Shown here: positions 1-8,453 of the stretch, one piece after another
Layout of the letters: each line of letters opens with the position of its first letter
Position numbering within the stretch: position 1 is the first letter of the stretch
The notes under the pieces: model-generated
Database searches by the model: none
What the model saw: the letters and a program-made list of their open reading frames with translations, nothing else
What the model was told of the DNA's origin: nothing
Assembly (NCBI GenBank): GCA_945861565.1
Contig: CAMAUY010000014.1
Span: 1 to 64,000, forward strand
Direction: 5' to 3'
DNA length: 64,000 nt
Source of the DNA: Akkermansia muciniphila
GTDB taxonomy: Bacteria > Verrucomicrobiota > Verrucomicrobiia > Limisphaerales > UBA9464
Translations under genes and position numbers: made by a program

Positions 1-245
1 TGCGCACGGATAAGTTCAGTTTTGATCACCGGAGCATCCTTTCGGAAAATCCGATGTAAGTCCCGCAAAATCGCTCCACCGACCTCTGATTACCTCGCTA
101 ACCTAAGCCCAAATCTGAGTGGCATTGGGCAGGATGCCAGCGCTCCCAGCCGCAGTTCAGTGGCCTCCAATTCATGAGTTTGATGCAGCCCTGCCATCCA
201 CGGTCGGTTCGTGATTGATTCTTTCCCCCGTACGAGAATTACCCC
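1..245. other. Left-edge stretch without a recognised gene
   Basis: I see no convincing coding frame, RNA gene or strong hairpin here. The only longer open frame runs on the minus strand and mostly overlaps the rsmH gene that follows, so I treat it as a shadow. The stretch probably holds the upstream region of that gene. Confidence 0.4.
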
Positions 246-1385
246 ATGTTCTCGCGCCCAAGCAGCAATTCTCGAATGGATCTCGAACCGACAAACCCAC
301 CCACTCCTTCTGTTGCCAAACAGTCTGCGGACGACCCTAATCCAACGGTGCCTCATCGACGGCGTCTGCGGTATTCTGGAAAATATCCGCGCCGCTTCGA
401 AGAAAAGTATAAGGAATTGGATCCGGCCCGAGATGAGGCGACCTTTCGTAAGGTCCTGGCCTCCGGCAAAACTCCGGCAGGGACACACCGCCCGATCCTT
501 GTCGCCGAAATCCTCGAGATTCTGCAGTTGGCTCCTGGATCTGTCGTGGTGGACTGCACCCTGGGCTACGGCGGGCACGCCGTGGAAATTCTTGCCAGGA
601 TTCAACCGGGAGGACGGCTCATCGGGCTCGATACCGATCCCGTCGAACTGCCCAAGACGGAGGCGCGACTGCGATCAGGCGGTTTGAGTTCTGACACCTT
701 TTCAGTGCACCGCAGTAACTTCGCCGGATTGCCCGCCATTCTCGCCGAATGCGGTCTGGAAGGTGCCGACGCGATCCTCGCCGATCTTGGGGTTTCATCG
801 ATGCAGCTGGATGATCCCGGGCGGGGATTCTCGTTGAAGCACGACGGGCCTCTCGACATGCGCATGAATCCCAATCGGGGTCAGCCTGCTTCCGTGTGGT
901 TGGAAAAAATTCGCCCTGAGCAATTGGCCGCATTGCTATTGAAGAATGCGGACGAAGCGCGCGCGCCGCTCCTTGCCCCGCGACTGGCGGGTCAGCGATT
1001 TTCCACCACGCGTCAACTCGCGGACGCCATCCGCTCGGTGCTGCCCAACGCGGCACCGAATGACGTAGAAATGACCCTGCGACGCGTGTTTCAAGCCATT
1101 CGTATTGCGGTGAATGACGAGTTCTCAGCCCTCGATGCTCTGTTGCGCCAGGCACCGGCATGCCTCAATTCGGGCGGTCGCATCGTGGTACTAACCTTTC
1201 ACTCCGGTGAAGATCGACGGGTTAAGAGTGCGTTTGCGGGAGGAATTCGCGACGGAACCTACTCTGAAATCTCCACCGCAATCATCCGACCCTCTGCCGA
1301 GGAATGCCGCAGCAATCCGCGGTCATCACCAGCGAAGCTCCGTTGGGCGCGGCGTGCGGCGCCGAATGCTGGGGAATCGACGTGA
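246..1385 (+). CDS. rsmH: 16S rRNA (cytosine-1402-N4)-methyltransferase, RsmH/MraW family
   Basis: RsmH transfers a methyl group from S-adenosylmethionine to N4 of C1402 in the 16S rRNA decoding centre. Family motifs seen: HRPILVAEIL at about residue 81, the SAM-binding segment DCTLGYGGH (103-111), GLDTD (127-131), DLGVSS (180-185), GPLDMRM (201-207), an FQAIRIAVNDE segment, and TFHSGEDRRVK, where most family members have FHSLEDR. Length is 379 residues against roughly 310 usually; the excess is a basic, proline-rich N-terminal extension of about 80 residues. A second ATG at 279 is an alternative start but still leaves most of the extension. The gene is usually in the mraZ-rsmH-ftsL division cluster; none of those partners is here, so it is either a relocated rsmH or a divergent paralogue. 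Confidence 0.85.
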   Translation: MFSRPSSNSRMDLEPTNPPTPSVAKQSADDPNPTVPHRRRLRYSGKYPRRFEEKYKELDPARDEATFRKVLASGKTPAGTHRPILVAEILEILQLAPGSVVVDCTLGYGGHAVEILARIQPGGRLIGLDTDPVELPKTEARLRSGGLSSDTFSVHRSNFAGLPAILAECGLEGADAILADLGVSSMQLDDPGRGFSLKHDGPLDMRMNPNRGQPASVWLEKIRPEQLAALLLKNADEARAPLLAPRLAGQRFSTTRQLADAIRSVLPNAAPNDVEMTLRRVFQAIRIAVNDEFSALDALLRQAPACLNSGGRIVVLTFHSGEDRRVKSAFAGGIRDGTYSEISTAIIRPSAEECRSNPRSSPAKLRWARRAAPNAGEST

Positions 1386-1512
1386 CGCGAAGCGAATGAA
1401 GGAAACGAAGGCAGGCAAAGACAGGAACATTCTTTGTTCACTTTTTGAATGTGCGAACCCGGTTACGTGGCTATTGCTCTGACTTGCAAACTCAATCACA
1501 GTTTTCGAGACA

Positions 1513-2097
1513 ATGAACTGGGATGAAAAGTATCAAAAGGGTGAGGTCTTCTGGGATAAGGGCGCGCCGTCGCCGCCGATGAAGCAGTATCTGCAGCGCC
1601 AGACGCTGCGTGGGCGCGCGCTGGTGCCGGGCTGCGGCTGCGGGCATGAAGTGGCGCTTGCGGTGGAGCACGGATTGGAGGCGACGGGCTTGGACATCGC
1701 GCCGACGGGGGTGGCCGAGGCGCGCGCGCGGTATCCGCATCTGGCAGGGCGCTTCGTCACGGGGAATCTGTTTGATCCACCGGAGGAGATGCGCGGCGCA
1801 TACGATGTGGTGCTGGAGCACACATGCATGAGCGCGCTGCCTCCGACGTTACGCCCTGAATACCGGCGCGGCATTGACCTGACGCTGCGGAGCGGAGGCT
1901 TGCTGATTGGAGTGTGGTTCATCAATCCGGATCTCGACCCGGGCGAGGAGGGGCCTCCTTACCCTTTCAGCGTGGCTGATCTGACCGCGCTTTTCGCGGA
2001 CGGCTATGAAATCGTGGAAGATTATGTGCCGCAAGTGGCCTTTACCGGGCGCGAAGGACGGGAGCGACTGCGCGTGTTGCGGCGCAGGGTGGGATGA
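1513..2097 (+). CDS. SAM-dependent methyltransferase, thiopurine S-methyltransferase (TPMT)-like
   Basis: This is a 194-residue class I methyltransferase. The glycine-rich SAM site VPGCGCGHE lies at residues 38-46, the acidic end of strand 2 in GLDIAP at 59-64, and a YDVVLEHTCMSALPP segment at about 97-111, which is typical of TPMT-like proteins. The N-terminus begins MNWDEKY and has the FWDKGAPSPP segment seen in bacterial TPMT relatives. Bacterial members methylate thiols, tellurite/selenite or halides; the sequence does not say which. It stands alone, 127 bp after rsmH and about 160 bp before the next gene. Base composition is richer in GCG codons than the neighbours, which may reflect separate ancestry. 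Confidence 0.8.
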   Translation: MNWDEKYQKGEVFWDKGAPSPPMKQYLQRQTLRGRALVPGCGCGHEVALAVEHGLEATGLDIAPTGVAEARARYPHLAGRFVTGNLFDPPEEMRGAYDVVLEHTCMSALPPTLRPEYRRGIDLTLRSGGLLIGVWFINPDLDPGEEGPPYPFSVADLTALFADGYEIVEDYVPQVAFTGREGRERLRVLRRRVG

Positions 2098-2255
2098 GGT
2101 GAGCTCGCTCGCTTTTTTCTTCGGAGACAACTATTTGAACTTCCGCTTTGGCAATTCGCTGGTGAATTTACCAACCGCTATGCCAGATTTCTCGAAGAGG
2201 TTCGAAGGGACCAGAATGCGTCTTCTGACAACCGATCATTGAAGACCGATTCCGC

Positions 2256-4124
2256 GTGATAACAATCCCGAATCCACCTGAATGGGCGACCCTTTCAGCA
2301 ATGTTGAAGCAGAATGCCGCAACCTTCGGTCCGCGTGCGGCGCTGCTCAGCGACGGAAGCGAACCGCTCTCACACCAGGAATTGTGGGATCAGGTGACGT
2401 CGACGGTGACGGCGCTTAATCGGTTGGGCGTAGGGCGCGGAGACCGCGTCGCAATTGTTCTACCACAGGGCCCCGACTTGGCCGTGGCCTTTCTCGCGGT
2501 GGCAGCCGGTGCGACGGCGGCACCTCTCAATCCGGCTTATCTCGAAAAGGAATTCGCATTTTATCTGGAAGACTTGCAAGCGCGGGCGCTTATTCTTCCT
2601 CAAGGCAGCGATTCCCCGGCGCGGGCTGCGGCAAATTCGCTCGATGTGCCGGTCATCGAATTGACTTCCGGAGCCCTGGGCACGGGGCGGTTCCAATTGT
2701 CCGGATCTTCCCGGGCGCTCGCGACCTCTGGGGGATTTGCCGAGGCCGACGATGTCGCGCTGGTGCTTCACACCTCCGGCACGACCTCCCGTCCGAAGAG
2801 AGTGCCGCTCACGCATACCAATCTGCTCGCCTCCATCCGGCACATCCGGGCGACGCTCCAACTCCAGCCCACGGACCGATGCCTGAATGTGATGCCATTG
2901 TTTCACATTCACGGACTTGTCGCGTGTGTGTTGGCGTCGCTGGGAGCGGGTGGCAGCACGGTCTGCACGCGGGCGTTTGTGGCGGAAGAATTTTCCAGTG
3001 GGTTGGAACGATGGAAACCGAGCTGGTATTCAGCGGTGCCCACGATGCATCAAGCGATCCTCGCCCACACGCAGACCCTGCGGGTTCAGCCGCGGGAGAG
3101 TTCGCTGCGGTTCATCCGGTCCTCGTCCGCCGCGTTACCGCCGCCGGTGATGGCGGGATTGGAAAGTGCGTTCGGCGTTCCCGTGATCGAGTCGTACGGA
3201 ATGACAGAGGCGGCGCACCAGATGGCCAGCAATCCCCTGCCACCGCGTGGGCGGAAACCCGGCTCCGTCGGGCTCGCGGCTGGACCGGAAGTGGCCATTC
3301 TCGGAGAACTGAGTGAAACGGTGGCCACCGGTCGGACGGGCGAAGTGGCCATTCGGGGTCCGAACGTGATCCGTGAGTACCCGAATAACCCGGAGGCCAA
3401 CGCCACGGCGTTTCGTCAGGGTTGGTTTCGGACGGGTGACCAGGGATATCTCGACGAGGAAGGCTACCTTTTCATCACCGGCCGGCTGAAGGAACTCATC
3501 AATCGTGGCGGCGAAAAGATTGCACCGCGCGAAATTGACGAAGTACTGCTCACGTATCCGGGGGTGCAGCAGGCGGTGGCGTTTGCCGTTCCGCATCCAT
3601 CACTCGGCGAAGACGTTGCCGCGGCGGTGGTTCTGAAGGAGGGCGCAGGGGTGTCGGAAGCGTCGTTGCGCGAGTTTGTGCTCGACCGGTTGCCGGCATT
3701 CAAAGTCCCCAGCCGCATCATCTTTGTGAACGACATGCCCAAGGGGCCGACTGGAAAGCTTCAGCGGATCGGGTTGGCCGAACGTCTGGCGGCGGCGCTG
3801 GTCGTCGAGTACGAACCACCCGCATCCGATCTGGAGCGGCGGGTGGCAACGACGATTTGCGAGGTGCTGGGCCGTGAGGCGATGGGGCGGAACGACAATT
3901 TTTTCTCGATCGGTGGCGACTCCTTGCGCGCGACGCAAGTGTTGACGCGCCTCGAGCAGGCCTTGGGATTCCAAATCGCAGTGCCGACCATTTTCCGATG
4001 CCCGACGCCCGCGCTTCTGGCCAACGCCCTCGATTTGATGAGGGCACCCGAAATTGACGCGCTCGCCGCGGAGTTGGAGAAATTACTTCCCGAGGAGAGA
4101 GCCAGGCTGCTAGGCAATCTCTGA
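2256..4124 (+). CDS. AMP-forming acyl-CoA/oxalyl-CoA synthetase-like ligase fused to a C-terminal carrier domain
   Basis: A 622-residue adenylate-forming enzyme with a GTG start. Core motifs: LHTSGTTSRPKRV (171-183), YGMTEAAHQM (314-323), FRTGDQGYLDEEGYLFITGR (391-410), LKELINRGGEKI after it, and the C-terminal catalytic lysine in PKGPTGKLQ (Lys501). Residues 525-600 form an acyl/peptidyl carrier domain with DNFFSIGGDSL; Ser556 would carry phosphopantetheine. The ligase half, with its PLFHIHGLVA segment, resembles the AAE3/Pcs60 oxalyl-CoA synthetase branch more than amino-acid adenylation domains. It lies upstream of a thiamine-enzyme remnant and a condensation-thioesterase protein, so it probably activated and loaded an acid in a small peptide or amide pathway. 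The substrate is not determined. The gene itself looks intact. Confidence 0.85.
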   Translation: MITIPNPPEWATLSAMLKQNAATFGPRAALLSDGSEPLSHQELWDQVTSTVTALNRLGVGRGDRVAIVLPQGPDLAVAFLAVAAGATAAPLNPAYLEKEFAFYLEDLQARALILPQGSDSPARAAANSLDVPVIELTSGALGTGRFQLSGSSRALATSGGFAEADDVALVLHTSGTTSRPKRVPLTHTNLLASIRHIRATLQLQPTDRCLNVMPLFHIHGLVACVLASLGAGGSTVCTRAFVAEEFSSGLERWKPSWYSAVPTMHQAILAHTQTLRVQPRESSLRFIRSSSAALPPPVMAGLESAFGVPVIESYGMTEAAHQMASNPLPPRGRKPGSVGLAAGPEVAILGELSETVATGRTGEVAIRGPNVIREYPNNPEANATAFRQGWFRTGDQGYLDEEGYLFITGRLKELINRGGEKIAPREIDEVLLTYPGVQQAVAFAVPHPSLGEDVAAAVVLKEGAGVSEASLREFVLDRLPAFKVPSRIIFVNDMPKGPTGKLQRIGLAERLAAALVVEYEPPASDLERRVATTICEVLGREAMGRNDNFFSIGGDSLRATQVLTRLEQALGFQIAVPTIFRCPTPALLANALDLMRAPEIDALAAELEKLLPEERARLLGNL

Positions 4125-4220
4125 AATGTCGCTGCTAGAGAACCGAGGCGGGTATGCCCTCATTCGAGATTCACTCGGCCGTGTACCTCCTCACCGCAAT
4201 TTGATCGTCGCGACGGTGAA

Positions 4221-4310
4221 ATGAACACCGTGGATGTCTCCATCAACTTGGCCGATAGACTCAAAGAGTTGCCGCCAGAGAAATTGGCCCGCCTCAGGAA
4301 GCGAATGGTT
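4221..4310 (+). pseudogene. Possible broken start of an NRPS module
   Basis: From the ATG at 4221 the frame reads MNTVDVSINLADRLKELPP and then EKLARLRKRM. This resembles the helical leader at the N-terminus of NRPS condensation proteins, and the leader of the next gene (LSGLSPSQRALLARRL) is of the same type. The frame runs on to 4403 but loses any resemblance after about 4310, where the sequence passes into a fragment of a different enzyme in another frame. I read this as the first 30 codons of a deleted gene. The similarity is short and could be chance. Confidence 0.35.
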
Positions 4311-4354
4311 TTTGGCCAGTGGTCCGGGAGTGCACTTGTTTTCTTCCTTCAATA

Positions 4355-4513
4355 CAGTACGAGCGGATCATGGAAATATTCGGAGGCCATGCGGAGCGGG
4401 TGACGGAATCGGGTGAACTTCGCCCGGCCTTGGAACGAACCTTGTCTGCGGGCCGGGCCGCCTGTATTAACGTGAGTGTGGATCCGGAAGCGCCGCATCC
4501 TGGTTTCTGGTGA
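4355..4513 (+). pseudogene. C-terminal remnant of a thiamine-diphosphate enzyme (acetolactate synthase/oxalyl-CoA decarboxylase type)
   Basis: The frame reads QYERIMEIFGGHAERV, then a stretch with ELRPALERTLSAGR, then AACINVSVDPEAPHPGFW and a stop at 4513. This matches the final 50 residues of ThDP-dependent acetolactate-synthase-like enzymes, where a Y-x-x-x-x-x-x-FGG-x-G segment is followed by LxxALxxALxxGxPxxxxVxxDP. The ThDP and FAD domains, about 500 residues, are absent. The first 12 codons of the open frame (from 4319) have no such similarity, so the 5' part has been deleted. Because the upstream ligase is oxalyl-CoA-synthetase-like, an oxalyl-CoA decarboxylase-type partner is plausible, but that identity is inference. 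Confidence 0.65.
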
Positions 4514-4522
4514 ACAATTGGA

Positions 4523-7093
4523 TTGCATCAGCAACTTTCGCGACAAAACAATTTTATTAAACCCAACGATTCGAAGCAGAACGTGAGCGAATTGAACGCC
4601 GTCTCCACGCCCGACTCCATAGCCTTGAAGCGACGTCTGTCCGGATTGAGCCCCAGCCAGCGGGCGCTGCTGGCCCGGCGATTGGAGGACGGCAAAACGG
4701 AAGATTCCTCTCCCGGCGGGTTGCTCGCCTGTATTCCCCGAGCACGGCCGCTGCGCGTGGAAGAAAGCCCGCGGGTGGCCGTGTTTCCCGCTTCGCACGG
4801 CCAGCAACGGATGTGGTTTCTTCACCACTACGCGCCCGAGTCACCGGTTTACGCTATCCCGACTGCTTTCCACCTGGTCGGCCCATTGAACGTCGCGTGG
4901 CTGGAGGCTGCTTTCCACGGGGTAATTCAACGGCACGATATCCTTCGCACGACCTTCGCGTTCGAGAACGACGAACTCCTTCAGCGCGTCGCCGCGTTAT
5001 CCGCCTTCCAACTGCAATCGATTAATCTCGAACGAATCCCGGCCGACACCCGCGAGACATCAGCGGAACAGCGTCTCACTGAAGAGGCGTGTCGCCTGTT
5101 TGATCTGGCTGCCGGGCCTCCGTTTCGAGCCGTGCTGGTGCGGCTGCAGCCCACCGAACATGTATTGCTCGTGGTGTTCCACCACATCATCTCCGATGGA
5201 TGGTCCCGCTCCAATTTTTACCGTGACCTTGCCGCCGCGTATTCAGCGCTAGCCAGCGGCCAATCGGCACCCGGGTGCGAGTTGCCAGTTCAGTTTGCCG
5301 ACTATTCCGCGTGGCAGCGAAACTGGCTTCAGAGCGGCGTACTGGAAGCCCAAACCACCTATTGGAAATCGAAACTGGCGGGCGATCTCGAACCCCTGGA
5401 ACTGCCTTTGGACCATGCCCGTCCTCCAACCGAATCCTTCCGCGGAAGCCGCTGCTCGATTTGTCTGGATCCCAATTTAACGGATGCGCTGAAGACGCGA
5501 GCGCAGGAGGAGGGAGCGACCCTGTTCATGATCCTGCTCGCAGCGTTCAAGGCACTGCTGCACCGCTACACCGAGCAGGACGATGTGATCGTGGGGGTGC
5601 CCGTTGCCAACCGGCAGCGGGTGGAAGTGGAAGGCCTGATCGGCTTTTTCGCCACCACATTGGTCATGCGCACAACGCTCCCGGGGCTACCCACCTTTCG
5701 CGAACTGCTTCGTTGCGTCAAGGAGACGGCCATTGAGGCGTATGCAAATCAGGACATGCCTTTTGAACGACTTGTCGAACTATTGAAGGTGCGGCGCGAT
5801 GCCAGTCGCACGCCCTTGTTCCAGACGACCTTCGCACTGCAAGATTTCCCGGCGGCGACACTGCTGCTCCCAGGAATTCAAACCGCGCCATGGTTGGTCA
5901 CCACCCCGACGTCCAAGTTCGATTTATCCCTGACCGTGGAACGATCCAGCGACGGTTGGACAGCGACGGCCGAATATTGCACGGATCTGTTCGAGGTCGG
6001 CCGGATCGAACGGATGCTGGATCATTGGCGCGTGATGCTCGAAAGTATCGCGATAAATCCCGACCAGCGCGTGTCGGAACTGCCGCTGCTCACAACCGCC
6101 GAGCGACATCAGGTCCTGGTGGAGTGGAACCGCACGGGGCGGGATTATCCGCGGGACAAGTGTGTCCACCAGTTGATTGAAGAGCAAACGGAGCGCACGC
6201 CGGAGGTCGTGGCGCTCGAGTTCGTATCGCTAACTCGGCAGCTCACCGAGGAAAACTGGGCACCTCCCTGGAAATCACTGGTGCCGCTGCAACCGCTGGG
6301 TGCCAAACCGCCGTTCTTTCTCGTGCATGGCTGGGGCGGCGACGTATTTGTTTTTCTGGGATTGGCGCAGCATCTGGCACCCGATCAACCGGCTTACGGC
6401 CTGCAGGCCGTCGGCTTGGACGGTTCGTCCCCGCGGCACACCACCGTCGAAACCATGGCGGCACATTACGTTCAGGAAATCCGCTCGTTCCAACCCGAGG
6501 GACCCTATTACTTGGGAGGATACTCGATGGGCGGGTTGATCGCCTTCGAGATGGCTCAACAACTACGTCACCTTGGCCAGCAAGTTGCCCTGCTCGCGCT
6601 GTTTGACACCGTCCCGATCTGCGCAATTCCCTGGACCGTCTATGGGCGAATCATTCCTTCCTACCTCTGCGGACGCTTGCGAGTGCATATTCAACAATGG
6701 TGGAATATGCCGTACCGGGACCGGAGCGATTACTTCCTCGGGCGCTGGGTTGCGCTCCAGCATTGGATTGCCCGGAACCGGTCAAAGCAGCCGGAAGTGA
6801 CGGATCCACTTCGGAAGGACACCCCCCCTCCTCCCGTCCTCCGATTCGGCGAACATTACCGCGCACTCGCGTCGGCCTACCGACTGCGTCGCTATCCGGG
6901 GTCGGCCGACATTTTCGTGAGCGACGACGCCCATCCACATTGGGTGTCATCCTGGAAACAATTGGCGGTTGGCGGGGTCTCCTACCACCGCGTTTCGGGG
7001 AAGCACCTAGAACTGCTCACCCCCGACCACCTGCCCGCGTTGTCGAAAGCTTTAAGAACCGCCCTGCTCCGCGCCCAGGAAACCCGATCCTGA
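4523..7093 (+). CDS. NRPS condensation-thioesterase protein lacking its adenylation and carrier domains
   Basis: This is an 856-residue protein. Residues 85-520 are a condensation domain: ASHGQQRMWFLHHY (90-103), the catalytic HHIISDGWS (220-228, His221 and Asp225), VGVPVANRQ (357-365) and IGFFATTLVMR (373-383). Residues 521-567 give the C-to-A linker and the very start of an adenylation domain (LPLLTTAERHQVLVEWNRTG, then QTERTPEVVALEF). At residue 567/568 the sequence jumps straight to a type I thioesterase with FFLVHGWGG (598-606) and GYSMGG (666-671, Ser668). About 450 residues of adenylation core and an 80-residue carrier are missing without loss of frame. The annotated start is TTG; a GTG at 4583 is an alternative. 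The stop is directly followed by the convergent helicase stop codon. Confidence 0.85.
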   Translation: MHQQLSRQNNFIKPNDSKQNVSELNAVSTPDSIALKRRLSGLSPSQRALLARRLEDGKTEDSSPGGLLACIPRARPLRVEESPRVAVFPASHGQQRMWFLHHYAPESPVYAIPTAFHLVGPLNVAWLEAAFHGVIQRHDILRTTFAFENDELLQRVAALSAFQLQSINLERIPADTRETSAEQRLTEEACRLFDLAAGPPFRAVLVRLQPTEHVLLVVFHHIISDGWSRSNFYRDLAAAYSALASGQSAPGCELPVQFADYSAWQRNWLQSGVLEAQTTYWKSKLAGDLEPLELPLDHARPPTESFRGSRCSICLDPNLTDALKTRAQEEGATLFMILLAAFKALLHRYTEQDDVIVGVPVANRQRVEVEGLIGFFATTLVMRTTLPGLPTFRELLRCVKETAIEAYANQDMPFERLVELLKVRRDASRTPLFQTTFALQDFPAATLLLPGIQTAPWLVTTPTSKFDLSLTVERSSDGWTATAEYCTDLFEVGRIERMLDHWRVMLESIAINPDQRVSELPLLTTAERHQVLVEWNRTGRDYPRDKCVHQLIEEQTERTPEVVALEFVSLTRQLTEENWAPPWKSLVPLQPLGAKPPFFLVHGWGGDVFVFLGLAQHLAPDQPAYGLQAVGLDGSSPRHTTVETMAAHYVQEIRSFQPEGPYYLGGYSMGGLIAFEMAQQLRHLGQQVALLALFDTVPICAIPWTVYGRIIPSYLCGRLRVHIQQWWNMPYRDRSDYFLGRWVALQHWIARNRSKQPEVTDPLRKDTPPPPVLRFGEHYRALASAYRLRRYPGSADIFVSDDAHPHWVSSWKQLAVGGVSYHRVSGKHLELLTPDHLPALSKALRTALLRAQETRS

Positions 7094-8392
7094 CTAACCC
7101 GATCGCGGGCGGCCATTCTTCATTCGCAGCGGCCCCCGATTGGAGCTTTGCCCCGGCGCCGAACCGAAACTACGGCCTGGCTGAGTTGCGGGTCGAGGTC
7201 CGCGCCGAGGCCCGTCGGAGGCCCCGGAGCCCCCGGCCCCGGAAGGCGCTGGCGGCGCGGAGTAATCGAATCCATCCGCTCGTTTCCGAACAATGCCTCG
7301 CCCGATAAACCGCTCGAGCGTCCGCAGAGGTCCCTGATCCTCCGGAGTGACAAAACTGATGGCATCGCCCACCGCGTGGGCACGCCCGGTCCGGCCGATG
7401 CGGTGGACATAATCCTCCGAGTGCATGGGGAAGTCGTAGTTTACGACATGGGAAATTCCATCCACATCGATTCCGCGGGCGGCGATATCGGTGGCGACCA
7501 AGACCCGGACCTCGCCGGACTTAAATCCACTGAGCGCACGAATTCGCTGACTTTGGGAACGATTGGCATGCAACGTGGCCGTGCGGACACCGGAGCTTTC
7601 CAATTTTCGCGCCACGCGGTCGGCACCGTGCTTGGTTCGCGTGAACACCAGGACCATGTCCATAGCCGGATTGCGCAAGAGGTGCCCGAGTAGGCTTGGC
7701 TTTAGATGATGGGAAATTTCGTAGACAAATTGCGTCACAGTTTCCGCCGGATTCGATCGACGGCCGATCTGCACCAATTTTGGATTCCGCTGGAAATCTT
7801 TGGTTAAACTTTCGATCTCCTTGGAAAGGGTGGCAGAGAAAAGCAACGTCTGCCGGCGAACGGGCAACGCCTTGACAATCCGTCGGATCGCCGGGAGGAA
7901 CCCCATATCGAGCATACGGTCTGCCTCATCCAGAACCAAGAATTCGAGCTGACTGAAGTCAGCATACCGGTGGTCCATCAAATCTTGAAGCCGGCCCGGT
8001 GTCGCCACGACGATTTCGACCCCATTGCGGAGGGCATTGATTTGCGGACCTTCACTGACGCCTCCGTAGACCGGGGCCATTCGGATCGGCATGTGTTTAC
8101 CATAGGCGCGAATATTTTCCTCGATTTGAACTACGAGTTCACGGGTGGGAGCGAGCACGAGCACGCGGCTTCCGCGGCTCGACCCCGGGCGCGGATTCGC
8201 GACCAATCTTGCCAGGATCGGGAGCGTAAACGCGGCCGTCTTTCCGGTGCCCGTTTGGGCGATTCCAATAAGATCACTTCCAGCGAGAATGGGTGGAATG
8301 GCAGCCGCCTGGATCGGGGTGGGCTCGGAGTAACCCGCTTCCTCAATGGCTTTCAGAATCCGCGGCTCAAGGCCCAGTGCGCGAAATGGCAT
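7094..8392 (-). CDS. rhlE: DEAD-box ATP-dependent RNA helicase, RhlE-like
   Basis: A 432-residue superfamily 2 helicase that unwinds structured RNA using ATP. Motifs in order: the Q motif YSEPTPIQ (21-28), motif I AQTGTGKT (45-52), Ia PTRELVVQ, II DEAD (155-158), III SAT (186-188), and the C-terminal RecA lobe with TDIAARGIDV (301-310) and HRIGRTGR (330-337). The tail from about residue 375 is rich in Gly, Arg, Pro and Ser (GPRRGPRPATQPGRSFG), as is common in RhlE proteins, where it contacts RNA. The gene runs on the minus strand downstream of the DUF1501 gene with about 60 bp between them and ends flush against the convergent NRPS gene. Confidence 0.93.
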   Translation of the reverse strand: MPFRALGLEPRILKAIEEAGYSEPTPIQAAAIPPILAGSDLIGIAQTGTGKTAAFTLPILARLVANPRPGSSRGSRVLVLAPTRELVVQIEENIRAYGKHMPIRMAPVYGGVSEGPQINALRNGVEIVVATPGRLQDLMDHRYADFSQLEFLVLDEADRMLDMGFLPAIRRIVKALPVRRQTLLFSATLSKEIESLTKDFQRNPKLVQIGRRSNPAETVTQFVYEISHHLKPSLLGHLLRNPAMDMVLVFTRTKHGADRVARKLESSGVRTATLHANRSQSQRIRALSGFKSGEVRVLVATDIAARGIDVDGISHVVNYDFPMHSEDYVHRIGRTGRAHAVGDAISFVTPEDQGPLRTLERFIGRGIVRKRADGFDYSAPPAPSGAGGSGASDGPRRGPRPATQPGRSFGSAPGQSSNRGPLRMKNGRPRSG

Positions 8393-8453
8393 AAACGAGA
8401 CTAATCGCGAACGCGGCGATGCGATACGAATTTCGCCATCACCGAAATCCCGA

